DNA of 64,000 nucleotides from Magicicada septendecula. Lineage: Eukaryota > Arthropoda > Insecta > Hemiptera > Cicadidae. The notes beneath the pieces were generated by a model. It searched no databases and was not told where the DNA came from. It saw only the letters and a list, made by a program, of their open reading frames with translations. Below are positions 23,690 through 34,735 of this stretch, piece by piece (position 1 is the first letter of the stretch; each line of letters starts with the position of its first letter). Where the stretch lies: assembly GCA_034769895.1 (NCBI GenBank), contig CM068372.1, forward strand, positions 238,476,343-238,540,342, written 5' to 3'. The position numbers and the translations under genes were made by a program.

Positions 23690-24435
23690 GGTCTATGATG
23701 CCCCTAAAGTTAAAAAGTTGTCAGAGTACATGAGATCTTCGGATTTAGGTTAAAATTTCTTTATTCTGATTAAGAATAAAGAATTGTCACCCAGATACTT
23801 TTTACAATTTTTCAGATTCTTAATCCCTTTTTTGGGTCTTGGTATCCTACAGTTTTGAGATGTTCAAAACTGAACATTACGTTCAGATTATGGTTAAAAT
23901 TCTTCATCTGTCTTAATGCTAATCGATTGCCTCATATGATTTATCAAACTTTTGACAAATTTTTTGAACTATGGCACCTCAGAATCTTGAAATTTTAATG
24001 ACTGAACACTGTGTTCAGACTTTTAAAAAGTTTTTTTTAAATTGATACCCCACATGTACTTTTTCCATTTATATAAAATTTTGACCAACTCTTTGGACCC
24101 TGGCGACCCAAAAATCTGTAAATTTTAATAACTTAACAAGGTGTTCAGATTTATGTTAACGTTCTCTTACTTAGATTCTCTACATGAATGTTTTGATTTT
24201 TTCACAATTTTCACCTTATCATATTTTTACCTCCCGCCCCATTATTTTTAAAGGGATTAATCTAAAAAATAATAGAGGCGTGTAGGGTGACAGTATGGAT
24301 ACGCATGCCACGTTTTACGAAAATCGCATGATAATTTCAAAAGTTATCATGAGATTTAGGCCTACTCCAAACAGATAGAGAGGCAAATGCCAAACAGTCG
24401 AGATAAAACTGAGAACTCGCTTCGCGTGTTCAAAA
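23690..24435 (+). mobile_element. dispersed repeat family, copy 3
   Basis: The longest plus-strand copy. Internal units recur near 23758, 23898, 24032 and 24165 (period about 135), each with a GTTCAGA box and a 'TTGATACCCCACATG'-like box, the fourth strongly diverged. The conserved end reads TACTCCAAACAGATAGAGAG, then CAAATGCCAAACAGTCGAG, then GAACTCGCTTCGCGTGTTCA. Same family as 1380-1668, 7270-7966 and 33348-34100. Confidence 0.65.
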
Positions 24436-26460
24436 ATTTTGGTAGATATTCGAATACTTACATACACGCGCGCGGAAGCACACAGTGAGTAGGATATGCG
24501 TTTGGGTTTTTCGGGTTGTATGCTTTTGAGAAAGTAATTACTTAAAAAGAATTACTTAATCGCATCTTCTAATTGTTCATTGTTGATTCAGGAGCTTCCT
24601 CCTGTTTAAAAGTCTCAGGACTGAATGTCGGAGTTTTAATCATATTCTGTGTGAAAACTCTTGAACAAATATTATACCATGTATTCATGTCGATTTAGAT
24701 AATGTTCTTATACTGTCATCTCATCCAGTCAAACAATATCTAATTGGAAGTAACTTTTATATTGTCAAGGAAGAAGTAATCGTAAACGATCTGTCTCAAC
24801 CTAAATCATCTGCGTAAACGTTTATTAGCAAATGGTAAACACTAACTTTCTTAATCGAGTACTTGATAATAATGGTAATAGTAAAATGCGCTCACACACA
24901 CACACACACACATCCAAATATTAATTAACTATAAAAATTATAGTATAAATTATGAAGACTTAATATTAGAGTAAATCTGAGCCCGACTTACGAAAACGTG
25001 TACATAAAAACATGAATACGGAATGCCCTAAAACAAACAATACTGGAAGTGACAAGCCTGATTCACATGTGCACCATGCGAGCAATGCATCGATCCTTGT
25101 CACGGAAACAAGACAATATGTTTACTGTAATTTGAGACTGGTAGAGTTTAGTTGCTAACAACCCAGGAGAAAGTTTTAACCTTAAACATTGTTTTGGTTC
25201 AGACGGATCGAGACGTTCCAATGGACCAAGTGAATTTCTTGAACGGTTCCAAAAACCGCCAATCAGTGATGCGTTTATGTTGGCAGTTATTAAAATATCC
25301 ATGGTACCCGAAATGTGATCACACAGCGCACTGCTCCGGCCAACAAGGTCGTGCGAGACTGTAGGAGTGTGACAACAAATGCGAATCAAGGACGACTCCT
25401 GGAGCTGGTGTTACAGTCTCCAAACAGTGGTCTCCGGCGAACATTCTAAAAATCGAATCTTAGTCGAGCGTCTATGAAAAGAATATTCAAGCAGTTTGGT
25501 GTTTTTGTCTGCAATACAAACAACGTTTGAAACATGAATGTTAGTATTGTGATTCCATGTGTCGTCTTCTAGGCTGCGATTGAAATAAAAACATTCGTAT
25601 CACTGTCGACACCTTGTTTATTTACTGGTTCACAAATAATTTTTTACAAATAAAAATATAACACTGAAAATACAATTTCGATCCAAAACTATAATATCCA
25701 TTATTGACACAACCGTAATTCATACAAACAAGAAAATACAACACACAAGTATACTATAGATCTACAAGTGTGGTATCAAACACACGAACTAAGTTTGTAA
25801 CTCACTAAGTGAATTCTGAATCTGAACTCAGAGTCGAGACTGATCTTTTCTCCGTCTACTGCTGTATATATTGCAACAGTAGAAACATTAACGGCACTGT
25901 GCATTGCCAAAATAATTTAAATACATAATAAAAATAAATAAATATGGATTAATAAACATGATTCAGATTGCAAGCTGTATCGTAGTTAAATAGGGAACGC
26001 ACAATTCATGCATGGACACGCATTCCTGGCACACCTGTCGCTAGCGTTGTGTACACGTGTTATTTGTTTCTGTGTGTGAAGCCTGTCCGTTCCTGAAATG
26101 TAAGCAACCCTTTTCAAGTAGGATAGTTTTTATGTTTTATTTTAATTATAAGAAAAATATGTACGATATGGTAAAACAAAAGACACCAAAGTGTATAGAA
26201 ATTAAAGGTTAACAAAGGGTTAAAAGACCGTGCGAAAGTGACGGAAAGTGTAATTACTATACGTAAAAAGTGAATAGCTTTTTTGTAATTACAATAAAGA
26301 AGTGTAATTTACGTATAGTAAACATATAAAAATTAGCGATCGATTGAGCATCGAGTGGTGTGAAACAGACTTCGTAATTCGCGAAGATAGGCAAAAATAA
26401 TGAATTGAACCAGAGTGGGGGAAAAGACGCTTCGCCAAAATCTGACAAGTTAAAAATTGT
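24436..26460. other. mostly unassigned DNA
   Basis: Contains a short CA repeat and a less AT-rich patch at about 25063-25470. In that patch a plus-strand frame reads GPSEFLERFQKPPISDAFML before a stop, and a minus-strand frame of 108 codons overlaps it. Neither has a family I recognise nor decisive splice sites. The rest shows no features. Confidence 0.35.
24893..24912. repeat. short (CA)n microsatellite
   Basis: About 10 CA units. Confidence 0.95.
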
Positions 26461-26476
26461 TCAGACCTGAGCTTTT

Positions 26477-26515
26477 GCACGACCTGGCTATAAATACCAG
26501 GTCGCGCTAATAAAG
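26477..26515 (+). promoter_or_regulatory. TATA box in the loop of an inverted repeat
   Basis: GCACGACCTGG (26477-26487) and CCAGGTCGCGC (26497-26507) are inverted copies with one mismatch. The nine bases between them are CTATAAATA, a good TATA box. AATAAA follows at about 26509-26514. A TATA box closely followed by a polyadenylation signal fits the U3/R part of an LTR, but no second LTR copy is visible. Confidence 0.4.
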
Positions 26516-27511
26516 TTTCTTCTTCTCTATTCAACCGTTGCGACAGGAGGCTATGTCAGTCGACGACGCTATTTTAATCTACAATGAGAGTCACAGGACA
26601 AACTAGAAGACCAACCAGAGCAGCAGAGTACATACGAGGAGGTCTATGGACACACCTGCAGCATACGATGTGAGGCGAGACCACTATTAAACAGCACATG
26701 CAGTGGAATCCGGGAAGAGGACCAGAGGACCAGGAGGACACGTACTGAGGACCAAAGGAGGACATACGGATGATTAACCACGTCAAACGAGGTGATGAAA
26801 AACCATTGTAATTACAGACATTTGAAAGACACTAATTAAAGTTAGAATGAAAGACATTCAACCAGTTTATTAAAATAACTAAATTGTACATAAATGTAAA
26901 AGCAGAGTGAAATTTAGAATAATATCTCTTGTATAAAATTTAATAATTGAGAGAAACGTAAATGATAAGAGAAATATTTGATTTTTAAATTAACGTAATT
27001 AATAAAGTCTTTGTTGATAAAGGAGAATGCATATGCAGTAGAAAGTTTTAAAACCAATTAGTATTAAAGAAATTGGAATACAAGTGAATTCATTATTGAA
27101 GTGAATTAATCAGCAATTACAAAAAGATGACCACACAATGAGTAAGCCGAGAGAAAATAAATATTTAATTAATTAAGAGTAGATAATAAGATTTATATAT
27201 AACCTGTTGTATGTAATTTGTTAGCTATAAGTCGTGTGCGAAAGAGTCGTACAAACGATTTAATAATGAGTAACCTACTATTTCAATATGCGAAATGAAA
27301 GATTTTGTTTAATAAAAAAATAAATAATGTAACAATTTTAAACTTAAATAACGCATCATCTTCTTATTAGGATTACACCCATGAATTCAATATATCAATT
27401 TGTGTGTTGTTATGTTATGTAATTTGGCGCTCCAAAAGCGTGGGGCTCCACAAATTTTATTACATTCAATTAATTTATGTTATTTTATATATATATATAT
27501 AATTATATACA
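26516..27511. other. unassigned DNA
   Basis: A purine-rich patch (26600-26770) contains repeated AGGACCAGAGGACCAGGAGGAC-like short units. The remainder is AT-rich without features, ending in a TA-rich run just before the next element. Confidence 0.4.
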
Positions 27512-27743
27512 CAGTAGATTCCGCTTTATCGGGACACATCGGGACCATATCAAGCTGGACCAATTAAGCGACTGGCTGTATTATCCGAAATTTCTAAAAA
27601 GTAAGCAAATAGCCTTGTAATCCGAAATTTCTTAATAACGGTAAATGAAACATAACTCTTAACTACAGTAAACACCGCAATTATAAGATTTGTTACTAAC
27701 GAAGTATGTATAAGGAAATACAATAATAAATATCTAATAATAC

Positions 27744-27801
27744 TGTTACGACGGTCTACTGATCGTCGTATGGTACAGTGACAAGCAAAAAACAAGACGC
27801 C
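27744..27801 (-). repeat. 3' LTR remnant of Gypsy element
   Basis: Matches the corresponding end of the 5' LTR (29592-29649) over 58 bases with a handful of differences, then the similarity stops abruptly inside the protease frame. Confidence 0.9.
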
Positions 27802-28136
27802 ATGCAAAGCTTTATCTTCTCTTGGCCAACCCTCAGGACATTGTCTCTTAAGCCCACAACGAATCCGTAGGCATTTATAATATCCGTGCCAACAATCTCT
27901 TCACCGACAATGTCTGCAACAAGCATTTGGTGGCTAAACTCGAGAAGACCCAGGCGTACACCTACGTCTACCTTTCCTAGCACCTTGACGGGGCTTCCAG
28001 TCACAGTCTGTATTGTACAAGAGCTAATTGGAGGCTGGCTGTTGCTGACTAAGTCAGGGCGCACAATGGACACTGTTGCGCCCGTGTCAACTGTAAATGA
28101 TGTTGGTTTACCTTCCACAAATCCATCAACGATCAA
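27756..28136 (-). pseudogene. Gypsy protease fragment reading into LTR
   Basis: 126 codons. The retropepsin core is clear: FTVDTGATVSIV near residue 15 with the catalytic Asp, then a hydrophobic flap region (IQTVTGSPVKVLG), then IVGTDIINAYGFVVG near residue 80, the second conserved retropepsin block. The last codons (LLVTVPYDDQ) are encoded by LTR sequence, so the C-terminus is created by the deletion junction. In intact relatives this domain leads into reverse transcriptase. Not functional as an element protein by itself. Confidence 0.88.
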
Positions 28137-28234
28137 GTTTCCACTGGTCTTATGTAGCGTGGAAACTGTGTGCTGTTCTGAGGTTTACTTCTCCAATTGG
28201 TGCGATCACTCTCTTCTCTCGGTATTTTCTTCTC

Positions 28235-29487
28235 CTAACAGTCTACCTGTAGATGACCACGTTTCCCACAGTTGTAACACTTCGGTCTTCTGTCCTTTCT
28301 TACTTTACTTTGTGGCGCTGCTCGTTGGGTCTCTGTTCCTTGCTCTTCTTCTTCTTCGTCTGTGCCATCGCGATCTTTTAGCGCGCACTTTATGACTTGC
28401 CCAACCAGACGCTGACTTCGCGGCCTCAAATTGCAAAGCATGTACCAGGGCATCCGCACTGTTCTGGTGTCTTGCCATTCGTTACACTTGCTGTAGTTCA
28501 TTATCTCGGACACCAGCAGTAAATGTCTGAACCGCAAACCTCGTTCGAAAATCTTCTGGCGCTTCAGGGTAGGCCAGTCTAATTAATCTGTCTATTCTTG
28601 CTTCAAACTCTTGAAGACTCTCCCCGGAATGCTGTCGCCTTGCTCTCAACTGAGTGCAGTACACATCCCGCAAATGTTTATCACCATACCGTGATTCCAG
28701 AGCTTTTATCAATTCGGCATAGGTGTTTTGGCTGTCAGGTGGCACTTTCTGTAGTAGTTCTGCCGCGGGTCCTTTTAATGCGAGAACGAGTAAAACTGCC
28801 TTGTCTTTCTCCTTCCAATTATTTGCGCATGCAGCAGCTTCAAATTGGCGGAGGTACGTTGCCCGCTGACTGCTTCCGTCAAAGATTGGAGCTTTGACAT
28901 GAACTGTCCCTACTGCAGGCAAAGTGACTTTCTCTATTAACTTATTTTCTGCGTCTTTTTCTGTCTTTATCATTGGTACAGTATGTTCACACAGTCTGTT
29001 TTAGTTGTATATTCAGGCACTGGTCAACTTCACTTTTAATTTGTTCTCTTATGTTTGCCATAAAGTTTTCTACTACAGATATTTTATTTGACACAGATTC
29101 TTCTATGATAGATATTTTTGTAGACATCGATTCTTCTATGACAGATATTTTTGTAGACATCGATTCTTCAACAATCGAGACATTTTTTTCTACTTCAGCT
29201 ATTTTTAATGTCATTGATTCTTGTACCTTCGATATTTTAGTAACTTGCTTATTAAGCTCACATCATAGGAGTCCCAATTCTGCGGTACTGTATTTTTGCA
29301 ACTGTTTTTGCTCCCGTATTAATGCTTTGATGTCTTCTGTTTCTTGCTTACGTTTTTCATCCTGTCGTTTTTCTGCTTCCTCTCTTTCTTGTCTTCGTTC
29401 TTCTTTTTGTCGTCTTTCTGCTTCTTCCACCTCCTGTCGGTGTCATTTTTCTGTCTGCAACAGCAGCGCCTGGAAATTTTCCATCAT
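28235..29487 (-). pseudogene. Gypsy gag, several breaks
   Basis: A frame opens with ATG at 29487 (MMENFQALLLQTEK) and continues as a Glu/Lys/Arg-rich coiled coil, interrupted by a TGA near 29447 and another near 29265. It then shows three near-identical short repeats (VEESMSTKISVIEESMSTKI), and stops near 28987. A shifted frame (28482-28973) carries the capsid-like core: FDGSSQRATYLRQFEAAA, YAELIKALESRYGD, ESLQEFEARIDRLIRLAYP. A further shift (28235-28537) carries PRSQRLVGQ and the CCHC zinc knuckle CYNCGKRGHLQVDC. The order is coiled coil, capsid, knuckle, then protease, the normal Gypsy Gag order. Two stops and at least two shifts make it a pseudogene. Confidence 0.88.
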
Positions 29488-29572
29488 CTGACTGGCATCG
29501 ATTGTTTACCGATTAATTACGAATTACCTCGTCTTGTACAAAGTGTCTACTGTTTCCACTGTTAACCGTTCT

Positions 29573-29590
29573 ATCCCAGTTCTGACACCA
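29573..29590 (-). promoter_or_regulatory. Gypsy primer-binding site, tRNA-Leu type
   Basis: On the minus strand TGGTGTCAGAACTGGGAT begins one base after the 5' LTR. It is complementary to the 3' end of a leucine tRNA (…CCCACTTCTGACACCA) with one mismatch. Confidence 0.8.
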
Positions 29591-29591
29591 C

Positions 29592-30072
29592 TGTTACGAC
29601 GGTCTACTGATCGTCGTTTGGTACAGTGGAAAACTAAATACAAGACACCAATTAAGTCACTAATCACCAGCTTTAATTATCACAATTAAACAGTTTGTAA
29701 GTAACAAGACAGTCTCTTACAACAAATCAAATAAAAATTGTTCACACGCATAAAAGTGTTAACTGATATAAAACACAATTGTAATACAATCGTCCCGCAC
29801 AATTATAAAACACGCAACACTTCGCCACAATACTCGAACCGCACTGAGATATCGCAACTCAAACTCATCTGACAACCCGGCTGCTATGGCTTTATATACG
29901 CCGCGCTGAGGCCAGTACAGCTTTCCCTCCTTACTGCACGCTGGCGGCTTAATGCGTGTCTCAAGTGTTCCTGGAACTCACTAGAAACACCTACTTGAAT
30001 GACGCAACAGCTGCCACACTGGACGGGGGGAGTGGAGAATGTTCTGGGTTGTTTGGTAGGCTTCTCGTAACA
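29592..30072 (-). repeat. 5' LTR of Gypsy element
   Basis: 481 bases, TGTTACGAGAAGCC...GTCGTAACA on the minus strand. A TATA-type motif (GCGTATATAAAGCC on the minus strand) lies near 29890-29903. Related but distinct LTRs occur at 38197-38655 and about 40600-41112. Confidence 0.92.
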
Positions 30073-30180
30073 ATACTATAATTACAGCATAATAAAGTAG
30101 CATGAATACGCCTATTTCCCAGAACATAAAGTCACACACCTGTGATTATTGTTTTCCCCCCCCAAAAAAAAATCATCCAC

Positions 30181-30336
30181 AAAGTTTGACAAAATTTCCA
30201 ATTCTTGCATAGGGCTGTTTTCATTGTCTTCTTGCATCAAATTCAAGAAGTTCAGTGAACTCTTTTGCATCGCGCGTTATTACCTGCTGAATTTCTGGTT
30301 CATCTTCTCCGTCATTTTTAACCGCTACGTTTAGGT
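30181..30336 (-). pseudogene. possible Tigger-type transposase tail
   Basis: On the minus strand a frame reads VAVKNDGEDEPEIQQVITRD and then AKEFTELLEFDA; a shifted frame reads NENSPMQELEILSNFVDDFF. Acidic segments followed by a short helical 'ea...e.L..f' end are usual at the C-terminus of pogo/Tigger transposases, and the location inside pogo-like ends agrees. The match is by style and context only. Confidence 0.35.
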
Positions 30337-30774
30337 CTACCAGGTCGAAGGAAATGATAAAAAGAGACTAAACAGCGCATCTAAACTAAAGATAAGGCCT
30401 AAAGAGACTAAACATAAACCCTAGTGGTGCCTGTAGTAGTTTATGGTAAGTCGCCAACGACAAACACAGAATGCCCGAAACCGAACACATTTCGTTGTGT
30501 TGTTAACAGTATTTTCTATTATTATGGTTTGTCGCCCTCACTAGTCTACTCGTGTAAACTAAGTACTCAAAAAAAAAAAATAAATAAATAAAAGAAAGTA
30601 AGTTTTAAGAAGAGGAAACTGAGCCATTACTGATCCGAATAACCGGCGGTCCCGATCTATTAAGCGAAGCAACTTTCTATGTGTAACCCTGCTTTGTATT
30701 TGTATTTTGCATATTGGCCCAACAAAGCGGCTCTGGCCCTAATAATCGGTGCCCCCATTAATCGGAATACACTG

Positions 30775-32068
30775 TAGTTGATAATAACGTCATTCACAAA
30801 CATGGTCATTTCAGTATGACTACACTGTGACATACTAGGTGGTTCCACGCGTATTCGAGCCTGGTAGAACAAACTACGTTTATTTTTAATTGTACAGGAC
30901 ATTGGTACAGAACATTCTAGTGTATTTAATAAATAGTGTGCATCAATATACATAAGTTATACATCAATTACGGATAATGTAAATACACGTTAGTAACATA
31001 ACCTACATGTTCTAATGATAAATAGTCTTAATAATACCAATCACAGTATTACTTAACATATTATACAATATTCTTAACATTACTTTGAATGTGGATTGAG
31101 GGTTCTCTAGTACACAACAGATGTTAGTAATTATGTGAGTTGATCCCGCGTTCTGTCAAGTGTATGGTTCTGTGTTGTATGTTCACTGAAAATGACAGCA
31201 ATCGATTTATAACCAATTTACTTGTTTTTCTTTTTACGTTAAGATATCACTGTAGAGAAACACCTTTGTATAGTCAGCGTGTAACAGTATGGTATGCGGT
31301 GTCTCACAGGCGTCATGGAATTCCGTTACGGTAAACCATGCAGGGGGAATATTGTCATCCCATTTCTGAGGGATCCGAGAGGATACGGTCCCTTTGTACG
31401 CAATATTTCCAGCCGGGTGGGTAGGGTGGCTTTTCACGGTGCGAATTTTAGTTCTTTCTCATTCACTAGACACTTAGGTTTGGGGTATTAAAACAGAAGC
31501 CGTTTCTAAGTGAATTCACCGTACCAATCGATTTCTATGAGTCGTTATAATCATGTATTGCGTGTAATTTTTATATCAAATAAAACATTGTTATTAAATA
31601 CAGTTTCTTTTTTGTGTGTTATTTTTCCAGTACAGTTTGTTTTGGCGCCTACTGTATTCCGTTGAAATAAGCAACTGCCAAAGCCAAACAGAAGATGTTC
31701 TTAATCAATTTCACTAGATATTACAGTGAGAAGCTATTTTGGGTAGGTTTGTAGTCATAATTGTTAGACAACAGGCGCGCGCCGTCTGTTGTTGTATTGT
31801 GTTGACTTTATATTTATGAGCTGACATTTGCGAGTATAACGCGGAAAGTCGTTTCAAATTTATCCCTTGTCTAGCGCGGCAGACGACGTCATATATCGTC
31901 AATCAAAGTGACGCAAATAAAATAATGATATGACGTCTTTAAGCGGCGAAAATCGATTGCATTCGATAAATATTCGACATAAATACGAGAATATTGTTGC
32001 CACACAATTCGACATTAATAAATTTTCTCATCTTTTTCATATTTTAAATCTAATTTTAGTGACGAGAG

Positions 32069-32071
<3 letters not shown>
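30775..32071. other. mostly unassigned DNA
   Basis: Contains one possible transposase scrap (31236-31333). The remainder is AT-rich with no supported features. A GC-rich short palindromic string GGCGCGCGCC occurs at about 31772. Confidence 0.4.
31236..31333 (+). pseudogene. possible DDE transposase scrap
   Basis: The plus-strand frame reads LYSQRVTVWYAVSHRRHGIP. It resembles the 'qkVTVWCaiS..GiiGPyf' block around the second catalytic Asp region of IS630/Tc1-like DDE transposases. Only about 25 codons can be aligned by eye, and nothing similar continues in frame. Confidence 0.3.

Positions 32072-32127
<56 letters not shown>
32072..32127. repeat. (TG)n microsatellite, about 28 units
   Basis: An uninterrupted TG run. 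The open frames through it are artefacts. Confidence 0.98.
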
Positions 32128-32128
<1 letters not shown>

Positions 32129-33347
32129 ATGAAGCCGGTTTTTGGATCCATTCGTGTATTACATTTTCAAAGTGCCGACGTATCTTTCCGTAATCCCGGA
32201 GTATCTTCAAGGTGTACTGTTCTTGATTCGGCTGCGGAGAGCGTTATATATCTGACTTCCCTTGGGGTTGCTGTACCAGGAGTGTTAAAGGGTGGAGATA
32301 ACTGTGATTGGGCGTTTTGTTGTTTGTTATTCTGCGAACTGTCAGTTAAAAATTTCCAAGCTGTCGCTAATACAGTGAATTCATTTGTGTCATTGACCGC
32401 TGTCTATCCTTTTCTACCATTACAATTCCCTCTCTGCATTTTCCGATGTTTTAAATTCAGTATTCTTACTAAAGTTGTCTACTTTTTTAAATCGAATGTG
32501 TGTTTCGTCAGGGATGTGTTGCCTCTTGTTTCGGTACTGACAGTTCGTGTTCGCAGACGCGTTATCGGATATTTCTTCCAGAGTGACTGATATAAAATTG
32601 GTTACAGATTTGCATGGTATACACCTTGGCTCTGTTTGTCAATACACCGAAATACACCAACGATACAGAACACGCATTCGATTAATATACAGACAGATAC
32701 ATACATAACTATATACATCATTTTATCCGAGATAATTATTACGTAGGCCTACAGTTCATTTAGAAATAATTTTAATTACTGACATAATTCTGATGTATAT
32801 TATGATTCTATAGAAATTGTTCAAAACTTGATGATAATAATGTATTCTATATGGTAGATAATAAAGGTACATACACGGTTATACAAACACTTCGATAATG
32901 CTGCAAGACGTACGGTCAAAATATATAGAGCTGAAGGAAAATTCAAGTAGTTCTTTGTATATATGTAATATACAATTGATTACTGTATGTTCCTTTATCA
33001 TAACGCTGTTATAAAGTCACAATAAAGATAGCGTTATAAATGTAACATTCTCTATAATAATATACAGCATTCAACGTAAACAGTCTTATCTGTATCCGTA
33101 CTGATAATTCCCCTTCTTCATAGACCTTCTTCCTTTTTCTTACCGTTTTCCTATTTGTAGACCTACACTATATTCAGTAATATTATTTTCTTGTAATTCT
33201 TACACGCCATTGCATTTCCTTTTTTGAGAATAGACATCATCCTTCTACAAAGGCATCACTCCAAGTTTTCTATTTATCATGCATTCTTTCACTTTGAGAA
33301 AAATCACCTTAAACCACTTATTAGAAGAAAGACAGAGTGACTAACTT
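32128..33347. other. unassigned DNA
   Basis: The first 460 bases are less AT-rich and open in one plus-strand frame, but the frame has no domain and begins inside the microsatellite. A TATA-like GCGTTATATATC lies near 32243. The remainder is AT-rich without features. Confidence 0.35.
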
Positions 33348-34100
33348 TTGAACGAGCAAAGTGTGTTTTAACTCTACCGTTTAGCATTTGCCTGTTTATC
33401 TATCTATCTGCCTGCTGTCTGTCTGTTTGGGGTATGTTTCACGATAACCTTTGAATGCATCGACCGATTTTCTTAAAACTTGACATGCATTTCTAACCAT
33501 TACTCCACAGATCCCTATGGTATTTTGAGATCAATCCACCCAAAAATGGGGGCAGGGGCAAAGAATTAAAAGTTAAAATTTAAAACAATCGCAAACACGT
33601 ATGTCGGGTATCGTATTAAAGAGAATTTAACCACAATCTGAATATTGTGTTCAGTTGTTAGAATTTCAGTATTTCAGGATTCAAAAGTACCGAAATTAAA
33701 AAAAATACCAAACCTTCAAATAACGGATATCAAATTAAACATAATGCTAACCAGAATCTAAATATAGATTTCAGTTTACGAGGCTCAAAATCTTATGACA
33801 CCAGGGCCCAAATAAATTCTAAAATTTTAAATAATTTACTCCTATAAGCATCCGCGTATCAGGCTAAAGGGAGTTTTAGAGGCTAAAGACAATATTTAGC
33901 TTTAAAGGCACTACAGGAAGTCAGAAATGGAAGTCACTAGCTTTAGAAGTTAAACATGGAAGTTAAAATTTGTAAAAGAAAAAACCTATGTGGGACATCA
34001 AATTATTAGGAATTTTATTCGAAACACGAACTCGATATCTTGAATAATTTGACAAATTAATACTCGACAACGTTCCCTGAAAATTTTGGATCCCTTCAAA
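33348..34100 (-). mobile_element. dispersed repeat family, copy 4
   Basis: The reverse-oriented copy. The conserved end lies at the left: GAACGAGCAAAGTGTGTTT, then TTTAGCATTTGCCTG, then CTGTCTGTTTGGGGTATG. Internal units recur with 'CGGGTATCGTATTAAAGAGA', 'CGGATATCAAATTAAACATA' and 'GGGACATCAAATTATTAGG'-like boxes near 33606, 33724 and 33992. The CAAAAATGGGGGCAGGGG segment corresponds to CCCTGTCCCCAATTTTTAAG in copy 2. Confidence 0.65.
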
Positions 34101-34334
34101 ATTTTTGTTAACCAGTTTGCAACTATACTTTATTCCTCTTGTTGGTTACATGTATTCATGAAAAGTATTGCAAAACCATAAAAAAATGTAAAAGGGAAGA
34201 CTAAATTATTTATCTGTTAGGCATTATGGTTATAAGTACAAGATTAGATTATATCTTAAAAACACAGTCTAGTACTCTGGATTATTTTGTATCGGCCATC
34301 TGAGGACTACATGCCAATTTCAATTCTTTATTCC

Positions 34335-34735
34335 TTGTTCTTTTTTCTCCAATATTCTTTCATCTTTTCACTATGTCTCTTCTTTCTGTCCTCAGAAAGA
34401 ACCTGCGTTTTTCTCTCTCCTACCCTGGACTCCTTCCATTTCTAACACTTTTGCCCGAAAAACGTCTCTATTGTCTCTTTCAGTTGCTTCTGCGTTTATA
34501 TTATTTTTTTCTAAATCCTTTTTGACTTCTTAAATACAACTTGATGTTGACTTCTTTCCCCACAGATATTTGAAGATCTATTTTGTTAACCTATTGTCGT
34601 CCATTCTATATAAATGTCCAAAAAATACTAGTCTTCTTTTTCTCACTGTTTCTGTTATATTTTCTATACTTTGGTATATTTCATCATTACTTCTTAATTT
34701 CCAACCTTCTGAAGTTTTCGTGGGGCTAAAATTTT
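34335..34735 (-). pseudogene. LINE C-terminal fragment (RTE/endonuclease-RT type)
   Basis: On the minus strand from about 34735 one frame reads TSEGWKLRSNDEIYQSIENI, then TVRKRRLVFFGHLYRMDDNR, then LTKQIFKYL. After a one-base shift it continues WGKKSTSSCI, stop, EVKKDLEKNNINAEATERDN, then RDVFRAKV and RREKRRFF. The 'R.LvFFGHl.RM...Rl.kqi' block and the following 'ev..DL.....i.....RD..R..V' block mark the region after the reverse transcriptase in RTE-like and related LINEs. RT and endonuclease are absent, with one stop and one shift visible. Low GC compared with typical LINE coding suggests age. Confidence 0.75.

Larger units (their letters stand above)
27744..30072 (-). mobile_element. Ty3/Gypsy retrotransposon with large internal deletion
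   Basis: Read on the minus strand, a complete 5' LTR (29592-30072), a tRNA-Leu-type primer site, a broken gag and a protease are followed directly by the last 58 bases of the 3' LTR (27744-27801). Both outer flanks are ATAC (27740-27743 and 30073-30076), the 4-bp duplication typical of Gypsy. Reverse transcriptase, RNase H, integrase and most of the 3' LTR are missing. Because the target duplication is intact, the deletion happened after insertion or the deleted form was itself copied. The LTR ends are TGTTACGA...CGTAACA. Confidence 0.93.
27512..30774. mobile_element. pogo/Tigger-like DNA element, split by a Gypsy insertion
   Basis: The left end is CAGTAGATTCCGCTTTATC and the right end reverse-complements to CAGTGTATTCCGATTAAT, matching in the first four bases and ATTCCG. 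This CAGT...ATTCCG..TTAAT style is that of pogo/Tigger terminal repeats. The right flank begins TA, the target dinucleotide; the left flank is CA. Interior near both ends repeats 'cggtcccgat / ttaatcgg' motifs. Without the Gypsy element (27744-30076) about 0.9 kb remains. A C-terminal transposase-like fragment lies on the minus strand at 30181-30336. Confidence 0.6.

Noticed and set aside
27886-28395. 169-codon plus-strand frame
   Set aside because: It is antisense to the Gypsy protease and gag, which carry clear retropepsin and zinc-knuckle motifs on the minus strand.
28973-29491. 172-codon plus-strand frame rich in Asp, Ser and Cys repeats
   Set aside because: It is the antisense of the repetitive coiled-coil part of Gypsy gag.
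31930-32590. Two overlapping plus-strand frames of 87 and 171 codons through a TG repeat
   Set aside because: The Cys-Val runs are the microsatellite; the following part has no domain and its start codon lies in the repeat.
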